From: Udeniomyces pyricola
Lineage: Eukaryota; Basidiomycota; Tremellomycetes; Cystofilobasidiales; Mrakiaceae
Assembly: GCA_039545295.1 (NCBI GenBank)
Contig: BCIK01000025.1
Span: forward strand, 314,080-378,079
Reading direction: 5' to 3'
DNA length: 64,000 nucleotides
The notes beneath the pieces were generated by a model that was given only the letters and a program-made list of their open reading frames with translations, was not told the origin of the DNA and ran no database searches. Position numbers and translations under genes: made by a program. Position 1 is the first letter of the stretch. Each line of letters starts with the position of its first letter. Positions 43,296 through 56,722 of this stretch are shown here, piece after piece.

Positions 43296-44025
43296 AGGTG
43301 TCTGTGGTCGATCTATTGAGGATGAGGAGGGAAGAGAGAGAGACAACCAGAAAGACTACGGAAGGGTATGACGCGTGAAGAGATCGAAGCGCAGAGATCT
43401 GCAAGCAGAGGGGAACGCGTGAGGGTCAAAGTAACGGCTGGAAGGACAAGATTCAAAGTGAGATCCGCAGCAGGTAGGCATGGCTGAGTGGGCTGTACGC
43501 TCTATCGTCCTGTATCGTCCTGTGCAATATATTGTCTTTGGAACGCGCTGATTACGGTGAGTTCATCTCCATCATTTTTGGCGACTCTTTTAGCTTAACT
43601 TACACTTTCAACGGAATCGTCGATCGTTAATCATGCATGATCATCAGCACATATAGCATATCAGGCTGTATTGATCATGTGATATGAGCTTTGCTGTACT
43701 TGGACGGGCCAGGGTGACAGACCCACAGGTCGGCTGCAGTTTGCGCTGCTCTTGGCTCATGAGATACCGTATCGTTATATATTATATATATCATATATCT
43801 TTCGGGGACATGTCTTATATGGACTGATACTTGTAGCTGACATGGATTTCCTCATCTCGGCTGTGCTTGCTTCCGAAACGTCTAACCACCCATCACCTTT
43901 GATTCCCCCTGTCCATCATCACCATTAACCCCCGGCCCCTTTGCATCCACACTTGCCCATCCTTCGCCCACCCCCTCGTCCTCGCCCTTCGATCATCGCA
44001 CTTCGCTCAAACACATTCGGTCGCC
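43296..44025. promoter_or_regulatory. divergent promoter region, GH5 gene and RhoGAP gene
   Basis: 730 bases between two divergent starts. AT-rich near 43770-43800 (TATATTATATATATC). A pyrimidine-rich leader runs from ~43900 into the RhoGAP ATG at 44026. No other structure is seen. Confidence 0.5.
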
Positions 44026-47000
44026 ATGTCGGCCCATCAACCGTCTGCCACGCGGAATCACTCGTTCCAATCGCAGCAGCAGTACCAACAGCATCAACTC
44101 ACCTATCCCAATTCTATCCACCCGACCGCCGTCGAAAGCTCGTCCTCTTCGCAGCCTCCACCCACGTATCTCGACATTTTCGAAGCTCACTGCGCCCAGA
44201 CAGAACAAGACTATCTCTGGTTCCTCACCGAGCGAGTCCGGCTCGAAGACAAGTTCGCCGACGATCTTGCCCTCCTCTGCGGACGAACCAAGGCGCTCGA
44301 CAACGGCGTTGACTATACAAGCGGTCGTCCAGGGGGAATGGGTTTGTCGGGCAACCCGCTTCCGGGAATCAAAGTCGCGTGGCGAACGCTGAGAGAGAAT
44401 ACAGAGTATGGTAAGCAGCCGATCCCTGCGCGCGCTAGAGCACTCTATCAATTAACACCCAATGTCCCGCGACCGGTAGCTGATGCTCGTCTGCTTATGG
44501 CCTCGACAGAAATTGAGGCGCGCCGAGCTTTTACCCATAGCCTCAAGGAGGAAGTCATCAAACCACTCGAGTCTCTCAAGGCGACACAGACGAGGATCGC
44601 GAGTCGCATCAAGCAGGACGTCCGCTCGAGCCACGAGGTCATTACTGTTCTCCCCTTGGCCCACCACCGATGCGACCAGCGATGATGTTGCTAAACACTG
44701 ACGCATCCCGTTGTCACATGGTCTACATTCCTTATAGAAATACGAGGAGCAATCGAATCTACTGCTCAAGCTGCAAAGGACGTACAACAAGGCATCTGCG
44801 GCTTATGCCGACGCTCTTCCCCATCCGTCAAGCCTTCCAGGCTTCCATCAGCCCGCATTGGGTTCTCCTCCACTCGCCCAGGTCACCAACTCATATGCAT
44901 CGTCCTCGCGTGGTCCTAATTTTGCATCCGGATCAGACCATTCTTCACCTTCCTCTCATCATTCCTCCATCGCGCCGCTCGGGTCCCCTTCCGCATCTTC
45001 TCAGCATGCCTTCCATTCTTCGTCGTCATCTGGGGGTCTCACATCCTCCGGCAACCATCGAGGGGATTATACACACGGCCCTACGCCGAGTATCACTGAT
45101 CAGATCCGGACCAGCGTCCAAGCGAGAGATCGCGAAGCCCTTGTTTCAGGCATCAACGAACTCGCCTTGACGGGCAAGAAGCAACTCAATTCATTCTTCA
45201 CCGGCCTCCGAGACCGCAGCGACAAGAACTTCAACGCCAATCCTTTGGAAGAAGCACCCGGAGGAATGGGAGGCGCTAACTCGTCGAGTCTTCTGGGAAA
45301 CCGACTTCGATCAGGCTCAGCCTCCAACGGTCCCTTGGGCAGAGGAAGCTTTGATGAGGCTAGGGAAAGGGAGCGGGAAGAGGAGCGAATCAGACGAGAG
45401 AAGGAACGGCTCGATCGAGAGAGGGAAAGGGAACGAGAGAAGGCCGAACTCGGCGTCGCCAAGATTGGCAAGCTCAAGCGAGAGATGGAGGACGCCGACA
45501 TCAAGTACCGCGCTGCCGTGTTCCATCTGGAAAGCCTGAGAATCAACATGGAAAAGGTTGAGAAGGGAGGCGTAAACTCGGCCATTGAATTCGTCAGCGA
45601 GCTCGTACGTGCACTGGCTGTATGATGCGACCACCTATAAAGTTGTATCTCCTGAAATTCTGATCGCTGATCACCGTATTACCACTCGTTACGATCTTGG
45701 TAGATCACGACCCTCTCCGTCTCTTTCAACAGATATTCAGTCGGCCTACAGGCCACGAGCATGACCACAGCCCAGCTCGCCCGCCAATCCGAAGACGCCT
45801 CGATCCGGATTGATCACCGACGCGACCTCGAAACGGGCACAAATGGAATGAGGTGGAGTAGGGAAGTCCCGCTTGGCAAGGTCCTCTACCAAAACTACGT
45901 AAGTTTGGGTTTGACTATAAAGCGATATTCGATTGGCTTCGGCTTACATGTCCAATCCGTACAGTTTGTCGGCCCTTGCAAGGATCTCATATTTGGTGTT
46001 AGCCTCCAAGATTACGCTTTTGCTCGTCACTGGCGAGATCCGACTCACATCCCGCTCATTGTGGAAAAGTGCATCCAAATGATTGATGCCCGAGGTCAGT
46101 AAAGATCTATCCCTCTCAACATGCTCTTTTTGTCGTCATCATGCTCATATCCATGGCATCTGATGCGTGTGTTGTCTTGAAAAATCTTCTTGCCAGGCCT
46201 CGACAGCGAGGGTCTCTACCGCGTCAGTCCTAGGCACGCTCGGATTCAGGAGGTAAATTTGCCGAGCCTGTGTTCTTTAAGTTAGTGCAGAGTGTGGTCC
46301 TTCCGTAATACTGATTGGGCTAATGCTTATACTTTCATTCACCCAACGCAGCTGCAACACCAGATCGAAATTGACGAGGCGGCCTTCCAGTTCTCAGCAT
46401 CTGAAGAGCCGGCGACGGTAGCCGCCATCCTCAAGCTCTACCTTCGTCGTCTACCCGAGCCTTTGTTCCGATGGCCACTGCAGGAGAGAATTACCTTTTC
46501 CAAGGAGAGGGACGAGCACGAGAGGAACGGATTCGCCGCCCTCAAGAGAAAGCTTGGCCGTTTACCTGCGATCCATATCAGCACGCTCAAGGCGATGCTT
46601 CGTCACCTCTCCAAAGTCGCTTTCTCCTCCAACAAGATGGACGTCCGGGCTCTTTCCATCATCTTTAGCTCCATCTTCTTTGGTGAAGACGATCTGACCG
46701 ATGTCGCTGCTCTCGGCTTGCTTCAGTCGTCGACCGACACCGCCTTTGAGGACTTACTCTCATACTCGACCATCCTCTTTGATTCGCCCGAGCCGACACC
46801 CAAGGTACAGCCACGGCCGCCGCATGATTTCGGTCTGCCACCCGGCCGAGGAAGGGGGGGCGGAGGCTCGAGTGCGCCTCTTAGTCGAACGCATTCACTA
46901 AGGCAACCGTCTACCAGCTCATCGTCCTCGAGCAGCTCGCCGAGCTCGGTAGAGTACCAGTCGGGTCTCAGCCGAGCCAACACTTCTGTCCGTCCAATAG

Positions 47001-47974
47001 CCCATGGCGAGCCTTTCCCCCCTCGTTTTCACCCTGGATCGCAGCATCCTCACCCGCGATCACATCAGTACCCTCCTCAGCATGCCCGTTCTCAATCTGC
47101 CTCTACAACCCCACCCCACTCTCGTCAACATTCCAACAATGTGCCCTTAACCGCTTATGGAGCATCGCACTCCGCTGTGTCCATTCCACCACCCCCACCC
47201 CCTCCTCCTCCTCCATCTTCACATATCCCTTTCCCGCCTTCCGTCAATTTCACTCCTCAATCTGCACCGCCTGCTGGATCCCTCCATCGTCGTAATCTGT
47301 CAGCTCAAGGCCAAGCCCAGCTCCAACAAGCTCCTCACTCCGATGGCTCGACAGCCGTAAGACCCATGGGATCTCCTCCACTGGGACCTAACCATCAAGC
47401 TCGCACGCCTTCTTACTCGGGTGCCAATTCTCCCTTGATTCCGTCTCAATCTTCGTCTCATCATGTTCGTCAACCCTCTCGCGAGATGAGTCCTCCTATC
47501 ACTCTTTCCCGTCGACCGAGTCACCAGCAATCGATCCATCTTCCTTGTCCACCACCTTCCATCACCTCTTCTATCGAAGCTCATCGTCAACCCAACTTTG
47601 TCGGAGCGTTCCTGCGTACCTCGACTCCTCCTCTTTCGATTCCTTCCAAATCAATCCCTTCGTCACAATTCGCGGCGACAGAGCCCTATACCAAGCCCTT
47701 TACCGCGCGTCATCCTTCAGGTCCGCCACTTTCCAGGAAACCGTCGATGGCCGAACAGCTCACCTCTGCGACAGAAGATACTGGTGGACTGAGCCCGCAA
47801 ACGGTGAAGCTTGGGTTGCAGGCGGACGCGGTCCTCGATAGGTTGACAGCTGGGGGCACGTCGCCCTTGGAAGTGGAGGCTGCAAAAATTGCAAAGAGAG
47901 ACGCAAAAGGCGAAAGGCAGGAGGAAGAGGAGGGGGAGGAGAAGGAGGAATTGATGGTTTATCAGGCTGAGTAA
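44026..47974 (+). CDS. F-BAR/RhoGAP protein (Rgd1-like)
   Basis: GTPase-activating protein for Rho-type GTPases, acting at the cell cortex. Exons: 44026-44410, 44510-44637, 44738-45604, 45704-45898, 45965-46094, 46197-46252, 46352-47974; 1127 residues. An FCH/F-BAR start is seen at ~47 (YLDIFEAHCAQTEQDYLWFL, then DKFADDLALLCGRTK). A long Ser-rich insert follows and then the charged coiled part (AREREREEERIRREKERLD). The RhoGAP domain begins ~535 (FGVSLQDYAF); its catalytic Arg finger is in GLYRVSP (Arg577), followed by KLYLRRLPEPLF and the conserved helix with RALSIIFSSIF. The C-terminal ~380 residues are a disordered Pro/Ser/His-rich tail with polyproline. Order and domains match yeast Rgd1, which acts on Rho3/Rho4. 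The tail and insert make it much longer than Rgd1 (666). Confidence 0.92.
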
Positions 47975-48777
47975 AGTTCAAGGCGACAGGGGAGGAGAAA
48001 GAAGGGGTCAAACATCAAACGGCCGGTGCAGGTTGCATTTCGTTTGGTTCGGTGTTCTGCTTGATACGATCTAAATTACCTTAATTTTTATCTCACATCT
48101 CTCTACTACCAAGAAGTTGTATTGCTCCTGCTCAGTTAACCAAGTGTATCAGGAGAGTCTGAGGGTTGAGAGGCTTGCTAGTCCCGTACGTCTGCACGGA
48201 AGTATGACTTGGATCCAGCTGGTCCACGTCTTGAATCATCGCAACGTGCAAGACGCAGTCGCAAGGCCCTGACGGACTTGTCGGTTATGACGCTTCAATC
48301 CCTCTCTTTGATTGCCCGTAATTGCCCGGTGTATCAAACGACACTCTCGTATCAACGTCTCCAGCTCTCAAGGTTCAAGAGTCTTGGATTCTGATCGATT
48401 AATCCTCCTATCTCGCTCACATTCCCTTGTCAGGCCAACAGAGCGAGCTATCAAAGGTCGGCGGCTGGAAAGATAAGGATCTCTTTTCGCCGGCCCGACG
48501 ATTGGATGTTGGCCGCGGCGGGGTGCCTCCGTCGTCTGTATCCGCCCGTCAACCTCTGCTGCTGCTTGCTATTCATACATTCAACGATAAATGTTCCTCG
48601 CTTGTTCTTTGCTTTCCGACCATCATCATCACCATCATCCTTACTCTCCTCGTTTCGACATCTTATCGTCTCTGCTAGTCCTTCACAAACCCCTTCGATT
48701 GCCATCAATCCATCCTGTCGTCCTATACAGTCTCGGCCGACTCCGAAAACAACCGACCAAACAATATCAACACCGAC
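47975..48777. other. intergenic, promoter of the second ACS transporter
   Basis: RhoGAP 3' flank, then a pyrimidine-rich leader (~48590-48700) before the ATG at 48778. No gene seen. Confidence 0.5.
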
Positions 48778-51700
48778 ATGTCCAACCAACACCCCGTCGA
48801 ATACGACATGAAGGACGCCGAGGACTTCAAAGGAGGTGACAATGCGGACGTCATCGTTCAGGAAGCCCTCGACTCGAATGAGGGCGATATCACCGAGGAG
48901 GAGGAGCGTCAGGTTCTTCGAAGGATCGATTGGTTCCTGGTGAGTAATCTAGACGATCGCTGCTACGGCATATGATGGACCAAGTTCGCAGGGTTCTTTT
49001 CTTGCTCGTCCGTCAGACATGAGTGATCTGCTCTCTCTACGGATCGACTTAATTTTAACGAGGATTACTGAACGCGCCTGTATTCCTTCTCGTTGGATTT
49101 CTCTGTCTATTCCTGTCGTGATCAGATGCCGGTCAGTGACTGCAACCATCTCACCGCCCATGATGCCTTATGGAGCTAGGATATATATATATATATTCAC
49201 GCCAAGATTTCGTCTTTGACTTGCTAACTTGATATGTTTTTCCTCGCCTGACGTTGCCTACTTTCTCACAGACACTCATGGTGACCCAGCTATTAGGATA
49301 CTGCGATAAATCGGCTTTGTGAGTTTCTACCATGGGAGGCCAGGGGACGAGGGTCATCGGGAGAGATGGACGATGTGAAGCATCGTATTCGTAGGCGTAC
49401 AAATCAGTCGGGCTTACCTCGTTTCATCTTATTTCGTAGGTCATACTCTGCAGTTTTTAACCTCTCCAAGAACCTCAAGCTCAAAGGCAACGAGTATGCG
49501 AGTTAGTGTCCCACGTACAGAGCCTCTCTGCTCGTTATCATCTCATCAAAGGCGTAATACCTACTGATCATTCCTCAACTTTGACTGCCGATGTTTATAG
49601 CCTTGGGATCACTGTTTTATATCGGATACCTCATCGCGTCCTCACCTGCGTCATACTGCCTTCAGAAACTGCCGTTAAACTACTTTGTCCCCGCTATTGT
49701 CATCGTCTGGGGTGTGGTGAGCGCATGCCTCCAAACATGTTTGTCTGCTATCTAACCCCCTCCGCCACAACACCCTTCCTCTCCCCCCTCCCCACTTTCT
49801 CGAACCGGCCATCATAAACTGAATTTTTCAATGCTCTGGTGTTGTGTTTAGATCCTGGCCTGCACCTGCTTGGGTAAGAACTTTACCGAGTTCGCCATCC
49901 TGCGCTTCTTCCTCGGCATCGTTGAGGCAGGCATCACCCCTGCCTTCCTGCTCATCACGGGTACCTATTACAAGAGAGAAGAACAACCGTTCCGAGGTAG
50001 GTTTTACTTTTATCATGTCATCTAGATTTCATACGCTCGTGAGACGTACTCGATGCGTTGGCACGCTTTTTGTTTTCTTCCCTGTCGCAAGTGAGGCTAA
50101 ACTTTAGCCTGCTTCATCGCCCTCTCTTTCTCTCTCTTTCGTAGCTGGTATCTGGTACTCGTACGTTTCTGTTCTCGTGATCAATTTCTCTCCAAACCCT
50201 TTTCCGACCCATGATCCGACTCTAAACACCCCGATGGTACTCTCTCCTCCCTCGCGATGCCCTCTTACAGATGCAATGGTGTGGGCGCCACGCTTGGTGG
50301 TCTCATCTCTTATGGAATGGGACGAGTCGCCATTCCCGGGCTGTACGCCTGGGGTGGAATCTACCTCTTGCTCGGCGTTCTCACCTCTCTGTGGGGTATC
50401 GTCCTCTTGTTCTTAATCCCCGAGAGCCCAATGAAAGGTTCGCCTCCATTCTCCCCCTTTACTGACACTACATATCGGTCCAAGCGAGAGAGAACCACAT
50501 CCTGATGACTTTAAGCTGTTTGAATCTCCATCCTTCATACAATGCTCGATACACGTAGCCCGATTCCTTTCTCCGCGTCAACGCGTCGTTGCCGTCCACC
50601 GAATCCGAAACAACCAAACGTCGCTGCCGACCAAGGAGTTCAAGTGGAAGCAAGCTCTGGAGATCTTTAGCTTACGAAACCCTCAGGGCTGGTTGCTCTT
50701 CATCTGGGTCACTGCGAATGAGGTACGTTCCTCGTCTACGTTTGGCGATTACCACCGTTGTTTCTCTCTTTACCTTCGGTTTGCTGATTTCTTGGCCATG
50801 TTTTGTTCGCTTTCGTCGATAGTGTGTCAATGGAAGCGCCGTATTCTCAAAGGTCAGTCGGTCACAGCTTCAGACATTGTCAAGTTTATGTATATTAGAG
50901 AACCTTAGAAAAACTGAACAGGATGGCTCTTGATTCCGTTCATATCCGCGTAACAGCTCGTCATTCAAACCTACAACTTTGGCACGTTGAACACCGTCCT
51001 CCTCGGCATGCCGACTGGAGTCATGCAAATCTTTTTCATCCTCAGCGGAACGTACATTGCCCGTCGATATAAGAACATGCGAATCTACACCATGATGGCG
51101 TATCTTTTGCCGTCCGCGACGAGCATCATCCTTCAACTAGCTCTGCCCCGTTCGCAGCGAGGCTGGCTCCTTGCGTCTATCTACTGCTTGTAAGTGCATA
51201 GCTAATAACCTCGCATCCATGAACCTAAATTCTCCTCCTAACTGACCTGCTGGCCAACGGTTTTGATGTTGCAATCACTCTTTTTTTTTTTTCGACTTCC
51301 TTGGACGTCATCGGAAACAGAGGCTCCTTTGTCACTTCCCTCGTCATTGGTCTCTCCCTCCCAACTGCCAACGCCAGTGGCTACACCAAGCGAATCGCCT
51401 TCACCGGCTTCATCTTCCTCGGATACTGGTACGTTCCCTACAACCTCTCACCCCTCAACCATATCATCGATCCAAAGAAAGAGAGAAAACCTCTGATCTG
51501 GATGGGCGTTTGGTTTTGCTTTTTCTTCTTCTTCTTCTTTTCTTTCCTCACTCTTTCCAGCCTCGGAAACACATTGGGACCCCAAGCTTTCAAGACGGGC
51601 GAGACGCCTCCTTACAAGTCTGGGTTCATCAGTGAGTTATCGTTCCACTCATTCAGTCCCCCTTTTTCCGCTTATCATCGGCGTCATGCTCTTCCTCCCT

Positions 51701-51994
51701 TTCAGATCTTGCTTCTTTCTTTCAAAAATGATAACAATAAAATCCTCTTGATCCCCTTTGACTGACCCTTACTTTCCTTTGTTCTTCTTCGTTTACTTCT
51801 TTCTGGCAGTGTGTATCTGCATGCAATTCGTCCAACTCACCTGCCTCGGTCTTCTCCGACTCTTCTACGTCCGCGAGAACGCCCGGCGGGACGTCCTTCA
51901 GGCGGAGCAAGCCGCCCGGGGCGAACTCGTTGTCTACGAGACGTTTGCCGACGTGACGGACATGGAGAACATGTCGTTCCGATACCAGTACTAG
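48778..51994 (+). CDS. MFS transporter, ACS (allantoate permease) family
   Basis: Plasma-membrane MFS permease. Exons: 48778-48939, 49272-49318, 49440-49501, 49601-49716, 49852-49996, 50145-50160, 50271-50437, 50559-50722, 50823-50852, 50957-51189, 51321-51428, 51561-51631, 51810-51994; 501 residues, a normal family length. An acidic N-terminus leads to RRIDWFLTLMVTQLLGYCDK. Signature stretches are FFLGIVEAGITPAFLLITGT with YYKREEQPFRAGIW, FLIPESP, and LGNTLGPQAFKTGETPPYKS. The C-terminal REN..R motif (VRENARRDVL) is also typical. It is not closely similar to the transporter at 25592 beyond family level, so it is not a recent local duplicate. Substrate unknown. A 16-base exon (50145-50160) is among the smallest in the window. 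Confidence 0.9.
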
Positions 51995-52744
51995 AAGGGG
52001 AAAAAGCAAACAAAAAGGAGGATGCCTTCGTTTGCCTTTTCCTGTTTTTGTCTTTTGTTTTCGTCTTCTGAAGCGGCGAGAGAAAGAGAAAGCGCTAAGA
52101 GGGAGAACCTGGTCAATAAAATAACATCTGGAACTTTTTTTTTTCCCCCTTCTTCTTTCCTGTTTTTTTTTTCTTTTCGTTCTCATCTTTTACGTTTGTT
52201 TCTATTTTGGGTTTCTGGTTGGGACTCGAGTTTTTTTTTTTTTTTTTTTCCTTTCTACTTTCTCTCCCTCTCTTATCTTCCCTGATTGTATCCTGGAGTT
52301 GTACCTCATTCATATATATATGGGATTTACTAATCTCGGTTCGCACCTGAAAAAGGCTTCACATCGGAGAAAGAGAGAGAGAGAAGAAAAATGGGCGTAC
52401 CATAAGACGATTGTCACTCGACGTACGTACGTGTATTACGTCGGTAGTAGTGTACGTAGTATCCATCATGAATGATGCCCAGAGCGTCCAGTAGCGCAAC
52501 ACATATATAAGTCATGTGGTTTTTTTTTTCTTCTCTTTTCTTTTTTTCTTTCTTTTCTTCTTCACTTTTTTTTGGTTTTTTTCTCTCTCTTTTGAATGCA
52601 TGCTGGATTCCATCAAAAGCTGCAAGCGGCCACGAAAGCAAGCTTCCCCAGCGACGAAAACGACATGGCAATCCTCTCTTGTGCCAAAGGCAAGAAGAAA
52701 AAAAGGAAGAAAAAAAAATCCCCCCAAACAAGATAATCAAGACT
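51995..52744. other. convergent intergenic region, T-rich
   Basis: 3' flanks of two converging genes, dominated by T-runs (52130-52270, 52519-52595). An ACGTACGTACGTG patch lies near 52420-52433. No gene seen. Confidence 0.55.
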
Positions 52745-55700
52745 TCAATACGTCGATCCCCAATCGACTCTCCTCTTCAAGATATCCTCCACTTCCCTCG
52801 GTCCACCCTGTCCTCCCGTTCCGCCCAAGACCTGCAAAGCCAGTCCCTTCCGAGTCCCTTCCCAGCTACCCTCGTCCGCCGTGAGGAGAACGTCTCGAAC
52901 GGCCGCCAAGCGAATATCTTCCATCCCTAACAATCCCGCCATTTCCTCTAATCGTCGCCATGCTCGCCTCACCATTTTCTCACTCATCTTCGCCTTGGTG
53001 GTCACCTTCCCACCAGAAGAAGACGAAGACGCTAACAAACCAGCCAACGACGCTTCTTGCCACGCCTTGACTTCCTCCCCAAACTCCTCGCCCCCTACCT
53101 GGGTGAACTTGGACCAGCCGGCATAAACGGCTCGTTGAGCAATGTGATTCGTCAGGTGATCGACGATCGCCTTGTATACTGTCGTCAGCGCGGCCCAAGG
53201 AAGGTTCGGGGAGAGCATCGAGAGGTGGGCGGAGAGCGTAGTGAGTGGGCTGAGGAGATCAGATGGGAGTTCGATGTCTGACATGGTAGGTAAGGTATCC
53301 CACCGCCTGCAAGAAAGAAAATCAGAGGTGAACGATAACAAAGTTAAAAAAGAGAGAGAGGAGAAGAAATTCAGTCAGTATGTACACGTTCCAAGGCATG
53401 TCCAACTTCTCCATCTCAAGATTGAAACCGAAAAAAAAAAAAAAAAAAAGCCTCGCTCATGTCTATGGAAACAAACCCATTTCTGACATGCAGGGGGTTT
53501 TTTCTCTCCAAACTCACCTCGTGAGATGCGGTTTTAACTCGCCTTCGACGTCGCTTGAGACATGTCTGACGATCATCGCTTCGGCCTTCAACCGAATCGC
53601 TCTAAAAACGTCGATTTGCTTGTCGAACAGCGTCGAGGCAGCATCGGCCGTAGGGGAAGGCGTGAGGGTGATCGTGGGAAGATTAGGATCGTAGACAGCA
53701 AGCGTTCGCAAGGTTGGGGTGGTGAGGATGTCGGACCAAAGTTGAATGTAAAACTACAGAGAAGGGCAACGATAGAAAAAAAAAGGCAGAAGAAGAAAAA
53801 AAAAACGGCAAAGAAAAACAAGACGACGTCAGCCAGAAAAAAAAAAAAAAAAAAAAAAAACACCCTTATACATTCAACACTACATGGACTCACCAATTCC
53901 TCTCCCAATGCCTGCAATCCCCTCTCCACCTCGCCTGCACTCAATCCGGCCTTCAACAAACTAAGTGTCCCATCGACGCCTCCAACCTTCTTCCCTTCCC
54001 CTCCTGCACCATCAGCTTTCCTACCTCTTCCTTCTCCCCCAACCAACGCGCCCGGTAAGTGACTCGCGAACGACGAAGCCAACCTCTCAAACGCCTCGAG
54101 CGACGATCTCAACCGTCCAGCATACGCTCCGAGTAACGGCAGTTGGATCTGCAATAGGAACTGGGACCGCTGCGACGCATCTGGTAATGGAGAGTATCGA
54201 TCGGTGATCTGACCAAAGAGCTTGAGGAGTCCAAACGAGCTTCGCGTGATGCGACCGCCCGTCGTAGAAGAAAACGTGGCTTGGTGGGGATCGGTCAGCA
54301 GCGTCAAACTGTCGGCATCGGCATCGTCGCCTTCTTGAGAGAATTCAATGTCGGTCCGATCGAGGATGGCCCATGCGGCAGGAGTCCCAGTAATCTTTTC
54401 GTATTCGTTTTGGGAGACTGCATGATGAAGGAAAGGGTCAGGACCGCCCACCCGAGGACAGGGTCCGTGTTCGTAGCATACGTATGCAATCAATGAGTCA
54501 TCAGACCGAAGCAATTGGAAAAGCAGGGAGAGAGAGAAGAAAGGAGGAGTCAACTCACAGCTGATTTCTCCTTGAACCCATCCTTGAAACCACTCTTCTC
54601 TTCCTAATACCTCTCCCGCCAACCCGTGCCATTCCCCTCTGCTTTCTCCTTGCTTCTCTCGTTTCTCGTTCCGTCCAGCCCACGTTTTTTCCAGAGCAAA
54701 GCCCGCGTCGCGGATGGACTCGTCAAAGAGGAGCGTTTGATGAATCGTGTGAGCGAGCAGCGCTGGGTGTTGAGGCGGGAGAAGGATTGGGATGCGGCTT
54801 TGAAGGAGACGTAAAGGCAAGGGAAGCATGGAAGCGATGAATTCGGACTAATGAAAGCAAATGGAGAGGATACATGTTTCAATGCGAAGCTCATCAAAGA
54901 ACAACGACAAGGCAAAAAAAAAAAGAGAAAGAAAGAGAAAAAAAACGACAAAACCCATCTATCACTGACTTTGGGATCGACTCCAACTACACCACCTTTC
55001 TTGAGCAAGTTACCAAACGTATGAGCTATCGTGACCCGATGATCTTGAAGGAGGTTAAGCACGTTCTGAAACGCCCACTCTGGCTACATACGAGGTTCAA
55101 CCAAATCGATATATATATATATATCAAAACTTCAGCTTTTCTGTTTTTATTGATTCCATCTCGCTTCCTCTTTCCGGTACTCCAAGAAGGAGAAAAAAAA
55201 AAGAAAGAGAAACCATAGCTCATGACGAACCTTGTCAAGTCGGTTAGTCGGTCGATCCGACTCAAAGTGGTATCGGAACCGTTGCTCGATGGGTTCCATG
55301 AGGGCTTCAAACGGATACAAACTACTCAACGAAGAGGTCAAACTCTCGGTCCCATGGATCTTTTCCCCTCTAAAAAAAAAGAAGGCCCACGTAAAGTGAG
55401 CGCAAAAAAAAAAAACGAGGAAACAAACCAAGGGTCAGCGAGCGTCCAGAAATGTTTTGAGCCTAAGGGGAAAAAAAAAATGAGGAGAAAAGGGCTGGAA
55501 GGACGAAACTCGAGTTGGAACTTGAGAAGCTCGAGGAAAGCTTGAGCAAAGGCGGCTTGAGCAGCTTGCGTAGGAGCTTGCTGGGGTTGGAGAGGCCAGC
55601 CCAGCGGTTTAGAGGCAGCAATTACGTTGCTGAGAGAGACAAGGGAAACGAGGATCAAGCGATGCACGGAATGGATCAGCGGCGAGTCGACAGGAGTTAA

Positions 55701-56722
55701 AAACCCTAGAATTTTCTGGGATACCATGCGAACGCACTCTGAAAGTTTCCTTTTGATACCCATCCATGTCTGGCGGGTGATGTCATATGCGAGACGGGGA
55801 AGGTTGATCTCGGTCGGGAGTGATTGACCAAGAATCTCGGCGTAGGAATGGAGCGTGGCGTATGTTGGAAGAGCGTCGAGTGCTCTTGGATTCGACATAG
55901 CTTCCTCGCTACAGAAAGGAAGAGACAAGGAAATCATCCAATGGTGGAAAATCAGCATCAGGGCGGTGATGGTCAAGGTAAAAATCGCCTCCAAAGCAAG
56001 TTCATCTTCACGCAGGGACGCGTTTGGGGCTAACCTCAACGTCATTAGCTTCTCGAGTACGCTCAAGTATTCATCCCCAACCATGGCTTCTTCGAGCCGA
56101 TCCAGCATCTCTTGTCCCTGACTCAACAAGCTGCTTTTCTTGGCTGACGATTGAGACGAGGTAGGAGAGGCAAGCTGGGATTGAAGCAGGGCGATGAGAT
56201 CTAGCAGGTCGTAGCGGAAAAGCGAGACGGATTGGGCCGTCGATAGAAGAGAAGTCGTTCGGGAAAGGGCTGAATGCAGGAGGCTTGGAAGGCTCAAGGA
56301 GAGACTGTTAAGCTGAGAGAAGAAACAAGTCACGAATGAAAGGAAGGTATCGAGATAATCCAATGAATCGATCAGCATGGGAAGTAAGGTGATGATGCTG
56401 CCAGACACAGCTACGCGTATGTTCTCAGCTCCTCCCACATCTTCTTTCAACCAATGGAGAGAGCACATGTCGTGCGCTCTCGGAAGAACGATCCTCGCAT
56501 CGGACCACAATGGCTAACCTTGCTCTCGAGATCGTCCGCATCGCCTTGCACACGATCGAGTTCCTGCTGAAGTGAATCGCCGCCTTTGACGAGGTCGTCC
56601 CACGAACGGTAACTCGTGCCGAGCGAGTCAACGGCAAACGCTTGGGAAGCTTCGTCGACGGGGGACGAAAAGAGCTGGGTGAGATCGTCACTGTAGGCGG
56701 CTTCGGGGATTGGATAAGGCAT
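52745..56722 (-). CDS. RINT1/Tip20-family ER vesicle-tethering subunit (Dsl1/NRZ complex)
   Basis: Subunit of the ER-side tethering complex for Golgi-to-ER COPI vesicles. Exons (minus): 56519-56722, 56035-56312, 55738-55908, 55505-55629, 55231-55367, 54970-55083, 54559-54847, 53894-54417, 53518-53753, 52745-53306; 879 residues, all phases consistent. The family pattern is clear in the middle: FRYHFESDRPTNRLDKPEWA, TIHQTLLFDESIRDAGFALE, LGREEWFQGWVQGE, EYEKITGTPAAW and LKLFGQITDRYSPLPDASQR, then FLLQIQLPLLGAY. The C-terminal part (ALTTVYKAIVDHLTNHIAQR) is the helical end. The N-terminal ~65 residues are acidic with a coiled-coil-like stretch. The intron between 55505 and 55367 is uncertain: it is T/A-rich and an extra small exon (55444-55477) is possible. 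The long open frame near 53600-53890 runs through an intron. Confidence 0.88.

Noticed and set aside
43194..43346. GH5 start further upstream at 43346
   Set aside because: The codon there is TTG, not ATG. The first in-frame ATG is at 43295, right before the conserved region.
53588..54829. 413-codon single open frame read as one exon of the tethering gene
   Set aside because: It runs through two introns (54418-54558 and 53754-53893, the latter giving a poly-Phe run). The spliced model fits the RINT1/Tip20 family and removes both.
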